Origin: Shewanella pneumatophori
GTDB taxonomy: Bacteria > Pseudomonadota > Gammaproteobacteria > Enterobacterales > Shewanellaceae
Length of the DNA: 64,000 nucleotides
NCBI RefSeq assembly: GCF_023283895.1
Contig: NZ_JAKILB010000005.1
Location: 124,001 to 188,000 of the forward strand
Direction of reading: 5' to 3'
Position 1 is the first letter of the stretch. Each line of letters opens with the position of its first letter. This document shows positions 1 through 11,116 of the stretch, one piece after another. The translations under genes were made by a program, and so were the position numbers. Below the pieces are notes generated by a model. The model was not told the origin of the DNA and did not search any database. It saw only the letters and a program-made list of their open reading frames with translations.

Positions 1-450
1 ATTTGTGTCTATCTTGAGTGTTTTTACTGTTTTGATCAAATTTAATTAAAATTTATTTATATAAAACAATGGTTAAGTCGGTTTTTTGACTTTGTCATCA
101 AATTGACTTTTTACCGAACATAGTTAAGTAGCAGTGCTCAAATAACATAGTTCGGTATCACCTTATTACAGTATGATTGAGGCTCCCAATTACAATTAAC
201 GCGAAAAGTAGCCTGCTTTGTTGATGAGTAATAAATGCTCGTTGTCGACATTAGTCATTGTCATCGAGTAAAACTTGATATAAGGGTGTGATCTCTATCA
301 ATAATCTAAGCGCTTTTCTTATCTTTGTGTATCAAATTGGAACCAAATCTCTATGCTGCTTGCCGGTATGTTTTGAAGATACAAAACCGATACTTCATTT
401 CTCTTTGATTTTTAAAATTTCAATAGCTTACGCAGGAAACGAGAATTAGC
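1..450. other. Intergenic region upstream of chemotaxis receptor gene
   Basis: AT-rich stretch with no ORF of convincing length on either strand and no recognisable RNA gene. It presumably carries the promoter of the receptor gene that starts at 451. A GAAACGAGAA run just before the ATG gives only a weak ribosome-binding site. No clear sigma-28 promoter was found. Confidence 0.5.
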
Positions 451-2172
451 ATGTCTGTATTAATCGAGCAATTAGGGCAAGATGAACTTCGTCGCCCAAG
501 TCAGTCTCAATCTAGCTTTATGTCACTTATCAAATCAGTTCGCTATCAGCTCAAATTTATTGTTTTTTTAACTGTAATTTCGTTTGTATTTCTTGGGTAT
601 AAGGGCATATCTGGAATGCAAGATGCTGGGGAATCGATAGGACAGCTGCATGCCCAGGGCATGCAGCTAAGTATTAATGCAGGTCAAACGTTAACTGAAC
701 TAGCCACTGCTCGCAGTGAGTTACTCTTGGCATTTCAGCATGATCCAACCAGTCAGTTTTCAGAAATGCATAACCATCCGTTGTCTTTGCACATAGGTCA
801 GGCTCAAGCGTCAATAAGTGCCTTAAAAGATATTGTTGAAAATCAAATATTGAGTGCCGATCTAGCCGTTGATGAACGCCGTCAGGCTAATGAGCTTAAA
901 AGCTTGTTAGATCGTGTTGTTATGGTTGGCTTTAATCCAACCATTGCAGCATTACAGCAACAGCAATATGAAGAGGCTAATCAGATTTTACTTAGCGAGA
1001 TCAACCCGCTATTTAAAACGATTACTGCCGAAGCGAAAGAGTTTTTAGAGCTGCAAATCGCTGAGGGTGAACACACTTTTAAGCAGTTTAATAACAATAT
1101 GCAGGTTTATATTGTGTTAGTCGCGCTGTTTTCTAGTATCAGTATGCTAGTGATTACTATTAGTTTAACGCTAATTCGACGTCGAATTGCTAAGTCGGTG
1201 GTTGAGCTGGAACTGACGGCGATTAATATTGCTAGCGGCGATTTAACTAAACGTATTGAAATTGGTGGTGATGATGAGTTTGCCCATATTGCAGATTACG
1301 TTAATCAAATTGCATCTCGCTTTCAACATGTAGTGCAGAACACTCACGAGTCTACGGCGCGATTAGCCAGTGCTGCAGAAGAAAACTCAGTGGTTTCAAC
1401 TCAGACTCAGCGCAATGTGATTGAGCAGCAGCAACAGACCCAGCAAATAGCTGCAGCAATTCATCAGTTTACTTCAACCGTAAGAGAAGTTGCGCAAAGC
1501 GCTGAAGCTGCGGCAGTAACATCGGCTGAAGCGAATAGTGCTGCGCACCAAGGGCAAGCAGTTGTTAATGAGAGCATAGCTGTTATTGAAACTCTATCGA
1601 TTGAGATGGACGGGGCGACAGAAGCGATGCAAGTGCTCTCTAAGTCATCTGATGAAATTGGTTCAGTTGTGGATGTTATTCAAGGTATTTCAGAGCAAAC
1701 TAATTTGCTTGCACTTAATGCTGCTATTGAAGCTGCACGTGCCGGCGAGCAAGGAAGAGGTTTTGCGGTCGTCGCAGACGAGGTGCGCTCGCTGGCTAAG
1801 CGTACTCAGGATTCGACTGAAGAGATCCAAAAGATGATCCAGCGTTTACAGCAAGGAGCTCGTGATTCGATGCTAATGATGCAAAAGGGCACTGAGCAAG
1901 CAAAGTTGAGCGTGAGTAAATCACTGCAAGCGGGTGAAGCCTTACAGCAAATTATGGCGAGCATTGAACAAATTAATGCGTTGAATACTCAAATTGCGAC
2001 GGCGTCAGAAGAGCAAAGCTTAGTGACCGAGGAGATTAACCGAAACATTACCAATATTAGTGATATTTCGGATCAAACCGCTGCTGGTGCTGAGCAAACT
2101 CAAGCATCGACTCATGAGCTTGCTAGCCTTGCTGAGTCAATGCAACAAGAAATTGCTTACTATCGAGTGTAG
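451..2172 (+). CDS. Methyl-accepting chemotaxis protein
   Basis: Inner-membrane chemoreceptor that senses a periplasmic signal and controls the CheA kinase. The 573 residues show a cytoplasmic N-terminus, a first membrane helix near residues 33-52, a mostly helical periplasmic domain to about residue 215 (four-helix-bundle-like), a second helix near 218-242, a HAMP segment (about 243-295) and a long Gln/Glu/Ala-rich signalling coiled coil. The highly conserved hairpin tip is clear ([20 protein letters not shown], then [12 protein letters not shown]). There is no C-terminal CheR-docking pentapeptide. It stands alone, convergent with valS, with no che genes nearby. The ligand cannot be told from sequence. 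Confidence 0.95.
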   Translation: MSVLIEQLGQDELRRPSQSQSSFMSLIKSVRYQLKFIVFLTVISFVFLGYKGISGMQDAGESIGQLHAQGMQLSINAGQTLTELATARSELLLAFQHDPTSQFSEMHNHPLSLHIGQAQASISALKDIVENQILSADLAVDERRQANELKSLLDRVVMVGFNPTIAALQQQQYEEANQILLSEINPLFKTITAEAKEFLELQIAEGEHTFKQFNNNMQVYIVLVALFSSISMLVITISLTLIRRRIAKSVVELELTAINIASGDLTKRIEIGGDDEFAHIADYVNQIASRFQHVVQNTHESTARLASAAEENSVVSTQTQRNVIEQQQQTQQIAAAIHQFTSTVREVAQSAEAAAVTSAEANSAAHQGQAVVNESIAVIETLSIEMDGATEAMQVLSKSSDEIGSVVDVIQGISEQTNLLALNAAIEAARAGEQGRGFAVVADEVRSLAKRTQDSTEEIQKMIQRLQQGARDSMLMMQKGTEQAKLSVSKSLQAGEALQQIMASIEQINALNTQIATASEEQSLVTEEINRNITNISDISDQTAAGAEQTQASTHELASLAESMQQEIAYYRV

Positions 2173-2202
2173 TTGGCGAACGCTATAAAATTGAGATAAC
2201 AA

Positions 2203-2227
2203 AAAGGGCTGTCAGTGACAGCCCTTT
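2203..2227. terminator. Bidirectional terminator between receptor gene and valS
   Basis: Perfect 11-bp stem (AAAGGGCTGTC / GACAGCCCTTT) with a 3-nt loop, preceded by A residues and followed by T-rich sequence. It lies between two convergent genes and can serve both. Confidence 0.85.
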
Positions 2228-2268
2228 CTTATGAGCTAACGCTCGAGGAGAGAGTTAGCTTTTCTTGC

Positions 2269-5169
2269 TTAGCCTTCTAGCTTTGCAAGCTCAGCTTTCT
2301 GCTCAGTAAGCTTGTCCATGTCGCGTTGGTATTCAGCTTGCTTAGCTCGTTCTTTTTCAATAACGGCAGCAGGTGCTTTAGCAACGAAACCTTGGTTAGA
2401 TAGCTTGCCCTCAATACGTGCAAACTCAGCTTGTGCTTTTTCTAGTAGCTTGTCGATACGCGCCACTTCTTTAGCCACATCGATTAGGCCAGCCATTGGG
2501 ATTAATAGCTCCATGTTACCCACTAACTGTGTAGTCGACATAGGTGCCGTTTCACCATCTGCTAGAATAGTCATAGACTCAAGCTTAGCTAGGGTCTTGA
2601 AGAAGGTTTGGTTAGCTTCTAGGCGAGCCTTATCTTGCTCACTCACACCACGTAATAGTGCGTTTAGTGGCTTAGATGGCGCAATGTTTAGCTCAGCACG
2701 GATATTACGTACCGCAACAATTACTTGCTTAACCCATTCCAAATCTTCCATCGCAATAGCATCAACTTTTTCTGCTTGGTACTCAGGGAACTGAGCAAGC
2801 ATCAATGTATCGCCTTCAACACCAGCAAGCGGCTTAACACGCTGCCAGATAGTTTCAGTTAGGTATGGCATGATTGGGTGCATTAGACGCTGCATTTGCT
2901 CCAATACGTTAACCAAAGTATGGCGAGTACCACGAAGTTGAGCTTCAGTGCCACTTTGCATCACAGGCTTAGTTAGCTCTAAGTACCAGTCACAGAATTG
3001 GTTCCAAGTGAACTCGTAAATAGTGTTAGCTGCTAAGTCGAAGCGGTAGTTAGCCATGTGCTCGTCATAGGCTTTAACTGTTTCGTTGAACAAACCGATA
3101 ATCCAGCGATCAGCAAGAGATAACTCCATTTCGCCGCCATTTTGCCCGCAGTCTAGTGCTTCACCAATTGCATCATCGCTTGCATCATCCGCTTGTACTT
3201 CAGTGTTCATTAACACGTAACGTGATGCGTTCCAGATCTTGTTACAGAAGCTACGGTAACCGTCTAGGCGCTTCATGTCCCAGTTGATGTCACGACCTGT
3301 AGATGCCATAGACGCAAGAGTAAAGCGCAGCGCGTCAGTACCATGTGCTTCAATACCGTCAGCAAACTCTTTACGAGTGCTCTTTTCAATCTTAGCGGCA
3401 AGCTGTGGCTGCATCATGTTGCCAGTGCGCTTTTCAACTAGAGACTCAAGATCGATACCGTCAATCATGTCTAATGGGTCAAGTACGTTACCCTTAGACT
3501 TAGACATCTTGTTACCGGCTTCATCACGGATAAGACCGGTAACATAAACCGTTTTAAATGGTACTTGTGGCTTGCCGTTTTCATCTTTGATGAAGTGCAT
3601 GGTCATCATGATCATACGGGCAACCCAGAAGAAAATGATGTCAAAGCCAGTAACCAACACATCTGTTGGGTGGAAAGCTTTAAGCTCAGCGGTATCTTCT
3701 GGCCAGCCTAGGGTTGAGAATGTCCATAATGCAGAGCTGAACCAAGTATCTAGTACGTCAGCGTCTTGGCGTAGAGTGACTGAATCGTCAAGCTGGTGCT
3801 TCGCACGAACTTCAGCTTCATCGCGGCCAACATATACTTTACCCGCTTCGTCGTACCATGCTGGAATACGGTGACCCCACCATAGCTGACGTGAAATACA
3901 CCAGTCTTGAATATCACGCATCCAAGAGTTGTACATGTTTTCGTATTGTTGTGGTACAAACTTGATATCGCCGTTTTCAACCGCTTCCATGGCAGTTTTT
4001 GCCATAGGTGCAACAGCAACATACCACTGGTCTGTTAGTAGTGGCTCGATCACAACGCCAGAGCGGTCACCGTAAGGTACCTTCAATGCGTGTGGATCGA
4101 TTTTGCCAAGCAGGCCTAATGTTTCAAACTCTTCAACGATAGCAGTACGCGCTTTGAAGCGATCAAGACCTGCGTAACGCTCTGGAAGGCTATTATCTAG
4201 GTCGTTGTTAGCTGTACCGTCAGTATTTACAACTTCCGCGCTTGAACGAATTGCCGCATCAATCGTTAGAATGTTGTACATCGGCAGCGCGTGACGCTTA
4301 CCAACTTCATAGTCGTTAAAGTCGTGTGCAGGAGTGATCTTTACACAACCAGTACCGAACTCCATATCCACATAATCGTCAGCAACGATTGGGATAAGAC
4401 GGTTTACGATTGGTAGTAGAATAAACTTACCAATAAGAGATTGGTAACGCTCGTCTTCTGGGTGAACCGCAACCGCGCTGTCACCAAGCATAGTTTCAGG
4501 ACGAGTGGTTGCCACTTCTAGGTAATCTTTACCGTCAGCAGTTAACGCGCCATCAGCAAGCGGGTAGCGGAAGTGCCACATGCTGCCTTGCTTTTCTTTG
4601 TTCTCAACTTCAAGATCTGAAATCGCAGTATGTAAGGTTGGATCCCAGTTTACTAGGCGCTTACCACGGTAAATTAGGTCATCTTCGTATAGACGTACAA
4701 ACACTTCTTGTACGGCATCAGACATGCCTTCATCCATAGTGAAACGTTCACGGTCCCAATCTACAGAAGCGCCAAGACGGCGTAACTGTTTAGTGATGGT
4801 ACCGCCAGACTGTTCTTTCCAGTCCCAAATACGGTCGATGAAGTTTTCACGGCCAAGATCGTGACGGCTTAAACCTTCTTCAGCAGCAACTTTACGCTCA
4901 ACCAACATTTGTGTTGCGATACCAGCGTGGTCAGTACCGACCTGCCAAAGGGTGTTTTTACCCTTCATACGTTGGTAACGAGTCAAGGTGTCCATGATGG
5001 TATCTTGGAAGGCGTGACCCATGTGCAAGCTGCCCGTCACGTTTGGTGGCGGGATCATGATGCAATAGTTGCCTTGAGACTCATCGCCGTGTGGCTTGAA
5101 GTAACCTTTCTCTTCCCAGTTTTGGTAAAGAGACTGTTCTATAGACTGCGGGTTATATGTTTTTTCCAT
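2269..5169 (-). CDS. valS: Valine--tRNA ligase
   Basis: Cytoplasmic class I aminoacyl-tRNA synthetase that charges tRNA-Val. The 966 residues match the usual ValS length (about 950). The HIGH-type signature is HMGH at residues 49-52 and the KMSKS motif lies near residue 555. Between them is the editing (CP1) domain, and the C-terminus ends in the coiled-coil tRNA-binding arm ([21 protein letters not shown] region). The start MEKTYNPQ matches the family. It lies 19 nt downstream of holC on the same strand, as in the enterobacterial pepA-holC-valS operon, but pepA is not adjacent here. Confidence 0.99.
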   Translation of the reverse strand: MEKTYNPQSIEQSLYQNWEEKGYFKPHGDESQGNYCIMIPPPNVTGSLHMGHAFQDTIMDTLTRYQRMKGKNTLWQVGTDHAGIATQMLVERKVAAEEGLSRHDLGRENFIDRIWDWKEQSGGTITKQLRRLGASVDWDRERFTMDEGMSDAVQEVFVRLYEDDLIYRGKRLVNWDPTLHTAISDLEVENKEKQGSMWHFRYPLADGALTADGKDYLEVATTRPETMLGDSAVAVHPEDERYQSLIGKFILLPIVNRLIPIVADDYVDMEFGTGCVKITPAHDFNDYEVGKRHALPMYNILTIDAAIRSSAEVVNTDGTANNDLDNSLPERYAGLDRFKARTAIVEEFETLGLLGKIDPHALKVPYGDRSGVVIEPLLTDQWYVAVAPMAKTAMEAVENGDIKFVPQQYENMYNSWMRDIQDWCISRQLWWGHRIPAWYDEAGKVYVGRDEAEVRAKHQLDDSVTLRQDADVLDTWFSSALWTFSTLGWPEDTAELKAFHPTDVLVTGFDIIFFWVARMIMMTMHFIKDENGKPQVPFKTVYVTGLIRDEAGNKMSKSKGNVLDPLDMIDGIDLESLVEKRTGNMMQPQLAAKIEKSTRKEFADGIEAHGTDALRFTLASMASTGRDINWDMKRLDGYRSFCNKIWNASRYVLMNTEVQADDASDDAIGEALDCGQNGGEMELSLADRWIIGLFNETVKAYDEHMANYRFDLAANTIYEFTWNQFCDWYLELTKPVMQSGTEAQLRGTRHTLVNVLEQMQRLMHPIMPYLTETIWQRVKPLAGVEGDTLMLAQFPEYQAEKVDAIAMEDLEWVKQVIVAVRNIRAELNIAPSKPLNALLRGVSEQDKARLEANQTFFKTLAKLESMTILADGETAPMSTTQLVGNMELLIPMAGLIDVAKEVARIDKLLEKAQAEFARIEGKLSNQGFVAKAPAAVIEKERAKQAEYQRDMDKLTEQKAELAKLEG

Positions 5170-5188
5170 GGGGCGTGTTTATCTCAAA

Positions 5189-5692
5189 CTAAAAATTAAT
5201 TGGTTGTGCTGCTAAATCTTGGGTCGTTAAAGCTATCCCAAGGCTGCGATACTGCCGATAGCGATCACGAGCAATCGCTTTATGGCTATCGTCATTGGCA
5301 ACGAAATCGATAATCTGTTCAAAGTTTACCGCAAATTGCGGTACTTGGTCTGCAAGATTAACCAGAAGATGACGTTTTTTGTTGGCGCCAAGCCTGTCAA
5401 AGCCTATTTCTACCGGAGCACCGCCTAATGGACCTTCACCTTTAAGGTTATGTGGTACAAATGATTGCGGCTCAAATTGCCAAAGTAGCTCATCAATCGC
5501 ATAAGCTTGCTGTTGATCTTGGCAATGAATGTAAACCAACTCCTGAGCAGAAAAAGCTCTCTCGGCCAATTGGCAAGCAACAAGATACACTTGCTCTAGC
5601 GCTGATCTTGATTGATGAGATGCCTGTCCGGCACCTTTAGGCATCAGATAAAACAGAGCTTGCGACTGGCTAGAAGACACACTAGATGACAT
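5189..5692 (-). CDS. holC: DNA polymerase III subunit chi
   Basis: Chi links the clamp loader (through psi, HolD) to single-stranded DNA-binding protein at the replication fork. The 167 residues are slightly longer than E. coli HolC (147), mainly from a Ser/Gln-rich N-terminal extension. Conserved family features are the FYL start of the domain, the AYAIDELLWQF segment, the SFVPHNLKGEGPLGGAPVEI block and the C-terminal ARDRYRQYRSLG. It is directly upstream of valS (19-nt gap), the expected order. Confidence 0.95.
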   Translation of the reverse strand: MSSSVSSSQSQALFYLMPKGAGQASHQSRSALEQVYLVACQLAERAFSAQELVYIHCQDQQQAYAIDELLWQFEPQSFVPHNLKGEGPLGGAPVEIGFDRLGANKKRHLLVNLADQVPQFAVNFEQIIDFVANDDSHKAIARDRYRQYRSLGIALTTQDLAAQPINF

Positions 5693-5922
5693 AGTTGTTT
5701 ATTAGCTTGGCTTTTTGGCTGACGAAAGAGACGATTTTACACTAAAAGTCGCTCAGAGATCAGCCTCTAATCTTGGATTTATTTCACGCTTATTTGAGTT
5801 TGTTGTTGAGCTAATAAATAACCTGGGTCTTCCCCTCTATTTCATGCTTAGATAGCGGGTTAATTTTACTAATCGCAGCGCTGTGGTTACACTCCATGCA
5901 ACTGTTGTAAATAGCCCATATT

Positions 5923-7188
5923 ATGAATTTTTCCGACCTAAATTTAAGCGCTCAAATCCTATCAAAACTGCCGAGTAAGTTAGCTATTGCGACTGAAATC
6001 CAAAGACTTGCGATTCCAGAAATATTAGCGGGTAACGACGTGTTAGCACTAGCGCAAACTGGCAGTGGTAAAACTTATGCTTTTGGCCTGCCGTTAATAG
6101 AAGCTATTACATCAACTAAGGCCGATGGCTGTGAAGCTAAAGATCTAGTTAAAGCACTTATATTGGTACCCACTCGTGAATTAGCTTTGCAAGTGGCTGA
6201 AGCGCTTGATGTTGTGTCGTTGGACACCGAGATAATCGTACTGTGTGGCGGAATTGATAAGGCACTGCAAATCACTGTATTGCAGCAAGCAAATCAGCAG
6301 TATAAGTCGCAACTGGTTGTGGCAACGCCAGGAAGGTTACTCGACTTGTTGCGTGAGCAGCATGTATCGCTGAGTGGATTAAAGCAGCTTGTTCTTGATG
6401 AAGCAGACAGATTGTTGGAGATGGGCTTTTGGCCAGATTTGGAGCGTATTCTTGAGTTTATGCCAAGCAAGCGCCAAAGCTTGTTGTTTTCGGCAACTCT
6501 TGCGCCTGAGTTAAACGAAAAAGCGCTGCAATTACTCAATCGACCTAAAAAGGTTGTTGCGCAAGCGGTTAATAGCGTTACTGCCGATATTAATGAATCA
6601 CTTTATTTAATTAATAAAGGTGATAAAGCGAAGGCATTAGCGGCGTTAATTGATAAACACCGATGGCCACAAGTGTTGGTATTTATTAATGCTAAAGACG
6701 ATGCGGATAAGTTGGTAAAAAGGTTGGTTAAAGCTGGCCTTAATGCTGCTGCATTGCATGGTGATAAAGAGCATCAACAGCGGTTACAAACTCTAACCAC
6801 TTTTAAATCTAATGAGCTACAGGTGCTGGTGACAACTGATCTGTTATCTCGTGGCATTCATGTTGATGCACTACCTGTAGTGATAAATTTCGACTTACCA
6901 ACCAGCGCGCCAGTTTATGTGCACCGTATAGGCCGCACCGCAAGAGCGGGAGCCAATGGTTTAGCTATTTCATTAGTCTGCCATGGTGAGACTGAGTATT
7001 TAAAAGCGATTGAGTTATTTACTGAGCGCAAACTTAACCTTAAAGAGCTTGATGGTTTTGCGGTAACAGATAAACCGTCAACAGGAGCAAATAAACGTGC
7101 CCCTCGAGATAAAAAGGCTAATCGCCGTAGTCAAAATAAACGCAGTGCTAAAGATTTTGCCAGTAAAAAGCCAAGGCAGGCAAAATAG
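5923..7188 (+). CDS. DEAD-box ATP-dependent RNA helicase
   Basis: Superfamily 2 RNA helicase of 421 residues. It has the Q-motif region at the N-terminus, motif I AQTGSGKT, Ia PTRELA, Ib TPGR, motif II DEAD, motif III SAT, and the C-terminal RecA domain with TTDLLSRGIH and HRIGRTARAG. A basic, Lys/Arg-rich tail (last ~45 residues) is typical of the RhlE-like branch and probably binds RNA. It may act in ribosome assembly or mRNA remodelling. The precise subfamily is uncertain. It is a single gene, divergent from holC. Confidence 0.93.
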   Translation: MNFSDLNLSAQILSKLPSKLAIATEIQRLAIPEILAGNDVLALAQTGSGKTYAFGLPLIEAITSTKADGCEAKDLVKALILVPTRELALQVAEALDVVSLDTEIIVLCGGIDKALQITVLQQANQQYKSQLVVATPGRLLDLLREQHVSLSGLKQLVLDEADRLLEMGFWPDLERILEFMPSKRQSLLFSATLAPELNEKALQLLNRPKKVVAQAVNSVTADINESLYLINKGDKAKALAALIDKHRWPQVLVFINAKDDADKLVKRLVKAGLNAAALHGDKEHQQRLQTLTTFKSNELQVLVTTDLLSRGIHVDALPVVINFDLPTSAPVYVHRIGRTARAGANGLAISLVCHGETEYLKAIELFTERKLNLKELDGFAVTDKPSTGANKRAPRDKKANRRSQNKRSAKDFASKKPRQAK

Positions 7189-7495
7189 TCGATAGTTAGG
7201 CTACGTTTCATACGTAGCTGCATGCGGGTAAGTTTAGGCAAAGCAAATTAAATTAGTGTGTTTGATATAAAGAACATCAGGGGCTTTAGTTAATAATTGA
7301 TAAAAAATTAATCGCTCACATTGTCTAATTTATTAGCTGGTGCGTTTTTAGCATTGCGGATATACTCCGCGCTCGCGCAAATACTGATCGATATTATACT
7401 TATATTCACGGCTAGAAACTTGGCTGCCAGTAAGCAAATATTGTCAGGTAAAGTATAGAGATAGGTGTGTTTTTTAGTTTTAGAATAGGTGCTAA
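7189..7495. other. Intergenic region before paeA/ytfL-like gene
   Basis: About 300 bp without a convincing ORF. A short hairpin (GCTACGT / ACGTAGC) follows the helicase stop but has no T-run, so it is a poor terminator. The rest is AT-rich and presumably holds the promoter of the next gene. No riboswitch was recognised. Confidence 0.45.
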
Positions 7496-8818
7496 ATGAG
7501 CTTCTTTGATAATGCTGTAATTGTATTACTCCTGATTGGAGTCAGTTGTTTTTTTTCGATGTCGGAAATTGCGCTCGCGGCCGCCCGTAAAATTCGCTTA
7601 CGCCAATTATCGACAGAAGGTGATATTCGCGCTGATAAAGTTCTGCTACTACAAGAGCAACCGGGTAACTTTTTTACTGTGGTGCAAATTGGTTTAAACG
7701 CTGTTGCTATCATGGGTGGTATTGTCGGTGAATCAGCCTTTACCCCACATATTCATGCATTTTTATCTTCTTGGTTAACAGGACCTTGGTTAGACAAAAC
7801 CAGCTTTTTATTATCATTTGTGCTGGTTACAAGTTTATTCATTTTAATTGCCGACCTTATTCCAAAGCGCTTAGCGATGGCATTTCCTGAGAAAGTCGCG
7901 ATGACTTTTGTGGGACCAATGATGGTCTGTATTGTGGTTTTAAAGCCGCTAGTATGGTTTTTCAACGGCTCGGCAAACTTGGTCTTTCGTGTGTTTCAAG
8001 TACAAACTGCACGTAATGATGCAGTCACCTCTGATGATATCTATGCAGTTATGGATGCCGGCGCCGAAGCGGGGGTGCTAGATAAAGGTGACCAGCTGAT
8101 GATGGAAAAAGTGTTTGAGATGCAAACTATTCCTGTCACCGCCGCTATGACAGCGCGTGAAAGTTTAGCTTACTTTCTACTGCAAGATAATGAGCAAGAA
8201 ATTAGACGTAAAATTGCCGAAGATCCGCATTCAAACTTTTTAGTCTGTGATGAGCAGTTAGATACAGTTGTGGGCATAGTTAACGCTAAAAAGTTACTGA
8301 TTTATCTGATTAACGGTGAAAAAATTAGCCTCACTGATAAGAGTTTAGTGACTAACTGTTTTATTATTCCTGATACGCTAACCTTGTCAGAATCTATGGA
8401 TTATTTTAAGAATAGTCGTGCCGATTTTGCAGTAGTCATGAATGAATACTCTTTAGTTGTGGGGGTTGTTACCGCTAAAGATCTGCAAGACGCAGTAATG
8501 GGCGCCTGGTCATTACCTGAAAGCGAAGAGCAGATCATTGCCCGTGATGAGCGCTCATGGTTGATGGATGGTGTTACCCCAATAACAGATGTAATGCGTG
8601 CGCTAGATATCGAGGAGTTTCCGCAAAATCATAATTATGAAACCATCGCCGGTTTTATGATGTTTATGCTACGGAAAATTCCTAAGTGCACAGACTCTGT
8701 GAATCATGCAGGCTTTAAGTTTGAAGTTGTTGATGTTGATAGCTACAAGGTTGACCAACTATTGGTAACTCGAATTGATGATTTAGTTGTGACTGAAATG
8801 GTTGAACCAAAAGTCTAG
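7496..8818 (+). CDS. paeA: CNNM/CBS/CorC-domain inner-membrane protein (PaeA/YtfL-like)
   Basis: The 440 residues match E. coli YtfL (PaeA, described as a cadaverine/putrescine exporter) along almost the whole length. They share the FFSMSEI start, NFFTVVQIGLNAVAI and ADLIPKR in the membrane CNNM domain (residues ~1-200), the TSDDIYAVMDAGAEAGVLDK linker, a CBS pair (~205-345) and the C-terminal CorC_HlyC domain with NYETIAGFMMFMLRKIPK. The closeness to YtfL makes orthology likely. The transport substrate is inferred from E. coli. It is a monocistronic gene ending before an 11-bp hairpin. Confidence 0.88.
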   Translation: MSFFDNAVIVLLLIGVSCFFSMSEIALAAARKIRLRQLSTEGDIRADKVLLLQEQPGNFFTVVQIGLNAVAIMGGIVGESAFTPHIHAFLSSWLTGPWLDKTSFLLSFVLVTSLFILIADLIPKRLAMAFPEKVAMTFVGPMMVCIVVLKPLVWFFNGSANLVFRVFQVQTARNDAVTSDDIYAVMDAGAEAGVLDKGDQLMMEKVFEMQTIPVTAAMTARESLAYFLLQDNEQEIRRKIAEDPHSNFLVCDEQLDTVVGIVNAKKLLIYLINGEKISLTDKSLVTNCFIIPDTLTLSESMDYFKNSRADFAVVMNEYSLVVGVVTAKDLQDAVMGAWSLPESEEQIIARDERSWLMDGVTPITDVMRALDIEEFPQNHNYETIAGFMMFMLRKIPKCTDSVNHAGFKFEVVDVDSYKVDQLLVTRIDDLVVTEMVEPKV

Positions 8819-8840
8819 TTTTAAGTGAGTTTAACGTTAA

Positions 8841-8867
8841 TAGGCTGCTAAGCACGTTAGCAGCCTA
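8841..8867. terminator. Hairpin between convergent genes
   Basis: Perfect stem TAGGCTGCTAA / TTAGCAGCCTA around a 5-nt loop between the convergent paeA-like and PAS-GGDEF-EAL genes. It lacks a strong T-run, so termination is inferred from position. Confidence 0.6.
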
Positions 8868-8914
8868 TATGTATTGGTTATTTCAGTTTTCCTATTGAGC
8901 CAACAGTTTCAGCT

Positions 8915-11116
8915 TTACGCCTGTAACTTCGATACCTTTGCACACTGTAGAGGGGGCCTGGCATGCAAGTCACTATTGTAAGCTAAAGTGAATTTCTCAA
9001 ACTCATACTCTTCTGCTGGTCGATGAAAGTAGTAGCCTTGATAATGATAGCAGCCTATCTGGTTTAATACCTCCTGCTGTGCTTTTTGTTCCACCCCTTC
9101 AGCAATAACGTCCAAATCTAAACATGTGGCTAAGTTAACGATAGTTTTCGAGATCGCTATGTCATTGTCGTCATTGAGCAGGTCTTTTATAAACGACTTA
9201 TCAATTTTTAGCTGAGTTAACGGTAGTGACTTTAAATAACAAAGAGATGAGAAGCCAGTACCGAAATCATCAAGAGAAAACAAAACCCCGCAATTGGCTA
9301 AATCATTCATAATTGCGATTGTCGCATCGATATTTTCAATCAAAATACTTTCGGTTATTTCTAGTTTTAACTTTCCTGCTGATATTTGATAAGTGCTAAG
9401 TAACTGTTTTACATAGTCGGTAAAGTCTTCGTGTAATAACTGCATAGCGCTAACATTAATCGATAAGGTTAGTTGTTTAAACTCTTGCTGTTTCGACCAT
9501 TGTTGCAGCTTTTTACAGCCATCAAGCAACACCTTGTTACCAACGGGAATGAGTAGGCCGGTTTCTTCTAGCTGAGGAATAAAGTCATTGGGGTAAACCA
9601 AGCCCCTTTTGGGGTGAAACCAACGTAGCAAGGTTTCCGCGCCAATGACTCCTTGCTCAGACGATACTTGAGCTTGAAAAAATATTTGAAACTCCTCGTT
9701 GAGGATGGCTTGTTCGAGGTCTTTTTCGGTTTGTTTACGTTGTACAATTTTGGCTTGCATTTCCGGGTCGTAAAAACTGATGTTATTACGGCCTGATGCT
9801 TTCACTTTATACATAGCCAGTTCTGCTTGTTTAATTAAGTCCTCAATATTGGTTGCACTTTCACCAAATAAGGTAATGCCTATGCTTGCCGACAATTTAA
9901 AACTCTTTGAGTCGATATTGAGTGGCTTTTGAATATTGTGCAGTAACTTGCGTGCGACTGATTTTGTTTGGGTGATAGCTTGAAACTTTTGTGCTGATGC
10001 ATGAGGGATGAACACAATAAATTTGTCACCGCCTAGCCGACAAATAGTAAATTCAGCGTCCAAGCTTTGAGTGATTCGATTGGCGAAGCTAATCAATACT
10101 TGGTCACCGACACTATGATTGTTTATATCATTGACTTCTTTGAAGTGGTCTAAATCAATAAACAGCAGAGCGCTGTATGATTTCAAGCGGCGATTTAACA
10201 CCAATGATTGGCTGATCCTATCTTTTAGCAGTTGGCGATTTGGCAGTTTAGTTAGCTGGTCAAAATGTGCCAACTCATAGATTTTTGATTCGCTTAACTT
10301 CTTTTGAGTGATATCGATGTTGGAGCCTACCATACGAATAGGCACGTTATTGCTATCGGTAATCACCTTTGCTGAAGCTTGTATGCTCCTTATCTCACCG
10401 TCGCCTCTAACTATCCTAAATTCACTATCAAAGTTCTTGCCGGTGTTTATTGATCTATGAAAGTCGCTTAGCGCTTGTTGTATGTCTTCGGGATGCACTG
10501 CTTTTTCCCAAATAGTATAAGCAGCCTGGGTCTCTTTTGGGCAAATTCCATAAATACGATACATCCATGAATCCCAAACTAATGACTGTGTTTTTAGGTC
10601 AAAATCCCAAATGCCGATTTTGGCTGCATCAGCGGCAATAGCCAAACGTTGTTGGCTGTTAAGTAATTCTTGCTTGGCTTCTAGCTCATCGTGACGCACA
10701 AGAAAGTAATTACGATTATTGATTTGAATTTTATTCGCAGAGAGTTGGAAATAATGACGGCTGCCGTGGTTGTCATAGCTATATTCGATCTGAATATCGT
10801 TAAGCTGTTGCTTTAGTGCTTGTTGCAGACTTTGTATGACGTGATCTGGTGCGACGACGTCATGTGAACTAATGTTTGGGGCTGCTGTTGTGTGCATACT
10901 GTCTTGAGCTTGGCTGGTTTTAAAATGCAGTGCTAAATAGTTTTCACCAATCCAATTGTCGATATTAAACTGATCAAAACATGCAAATTGCTCCCAGCTG
11001 CTGTTAACCAATTGGATCACTCCTGAGTCATCGATAATTGCGATTGGGCTCGGCAATAAACTGAATGCATTTGCATATTGTTCAGCGGCTTCTGTTTGGA
11101 GACATACACTATTCAC
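8915..11116 (-). CDS. PAS-PAS-GGDEF-EAL c-di-GMP signalling protein
   Basis: Probably cytoplasmic c-di-GMP enzyme of 733 residues with no clear membrane segment. Order: a divergent PAS (about 15-140), a PAS/PAC (about 160-275, with WDFDLKTQSLVWDSWMYRIY), GGDEF (about 285-450) and EAL (about 465-715). The GGDEF signature reads GGDKF at 362-366, so cyclase activity is doubtful and the domain may only regulate. The EAL domain reads ETL at 494-496 but keeps EITES, DDFGTGFSSL, KIDKSF and AEGVE, suggesting a working phosphodiesterase. Translation appears to start at GTG (11116), with AAGGA about 13 nt upstream. It lies beside another c-di-GMP gene pair on the same strand. Confidence 0.93.
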   Translation of the reverse strand: MNSVCLQTEAAEQYANAFSLLPSPIAIIDDSGVIQLVNSSWEQFACFDQFNIDNWIGENYLALHFKTSQAQDSMHTTAAPNISSHDVVAPDHVIQSLQQALKQQLNDIQIEYSYDNHGSRHYFQLSANKIQINNRNYFLVRHDELEAKQELLNSQQRLAIAADAAKIGIWDFDLKTQSLVWDSWMYRIYGICPKETQAAYTIWEKAVHPEDIQQALSDFHRSINTGKNFDSEFRIVRGDGEIRSIQASAKVITDSNNVPIRMVGSNIDITQKKLSESKIYELAHFDQLTKLPNRQLLKDRISQSLVLNRRLKSYSALLFIDLDHFKEVNDINNHSVGDQVLISFANRITQSLDAEFTICRLGGDKFIVFIPHASAQKFQAITQTKSVARKLLHNIQKPLNIDSKSFKLSASIGITLFGESATNIEDLIKQAELAMYKVKASGRNNISFYDPEMQAKIVQRKQTEKDLEQAILNEEFQIFFQAQVSSEQGVIGAETLLRWFHPKRGLVYPNDFIPQLEETGLLIPVGNKVLLDGCKKLQQWSKQQEFKQLTLSINVSAMQLLHEDFTDYVKQLLSTYQISAGKLKLEITESILIENIDATIAIMNDLANCGVLFSLDDFGTGFSSLCYLKSLPLTQLKIDKSFIKDLLNDDNDIAISKTIVNLATCLDLDVIAEGVEQKAQQEVLNQIGCYHYQGYYFHRPAEEYEFEKFTLAYNSDLHARPPLQCAKVSKLQA

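Noticed and set aside
300-450. Sigma-28 promoter for the chemoreceptor
   Set aside because: A CCGATA-like box near 385 lacks a TAAA element at the proper distance.
2312-2794. Long plus-strand ORFs inside valS and other genes
   Set aside because: They are antisense shadows of strongly conserved coding sequence, without sites or family features.
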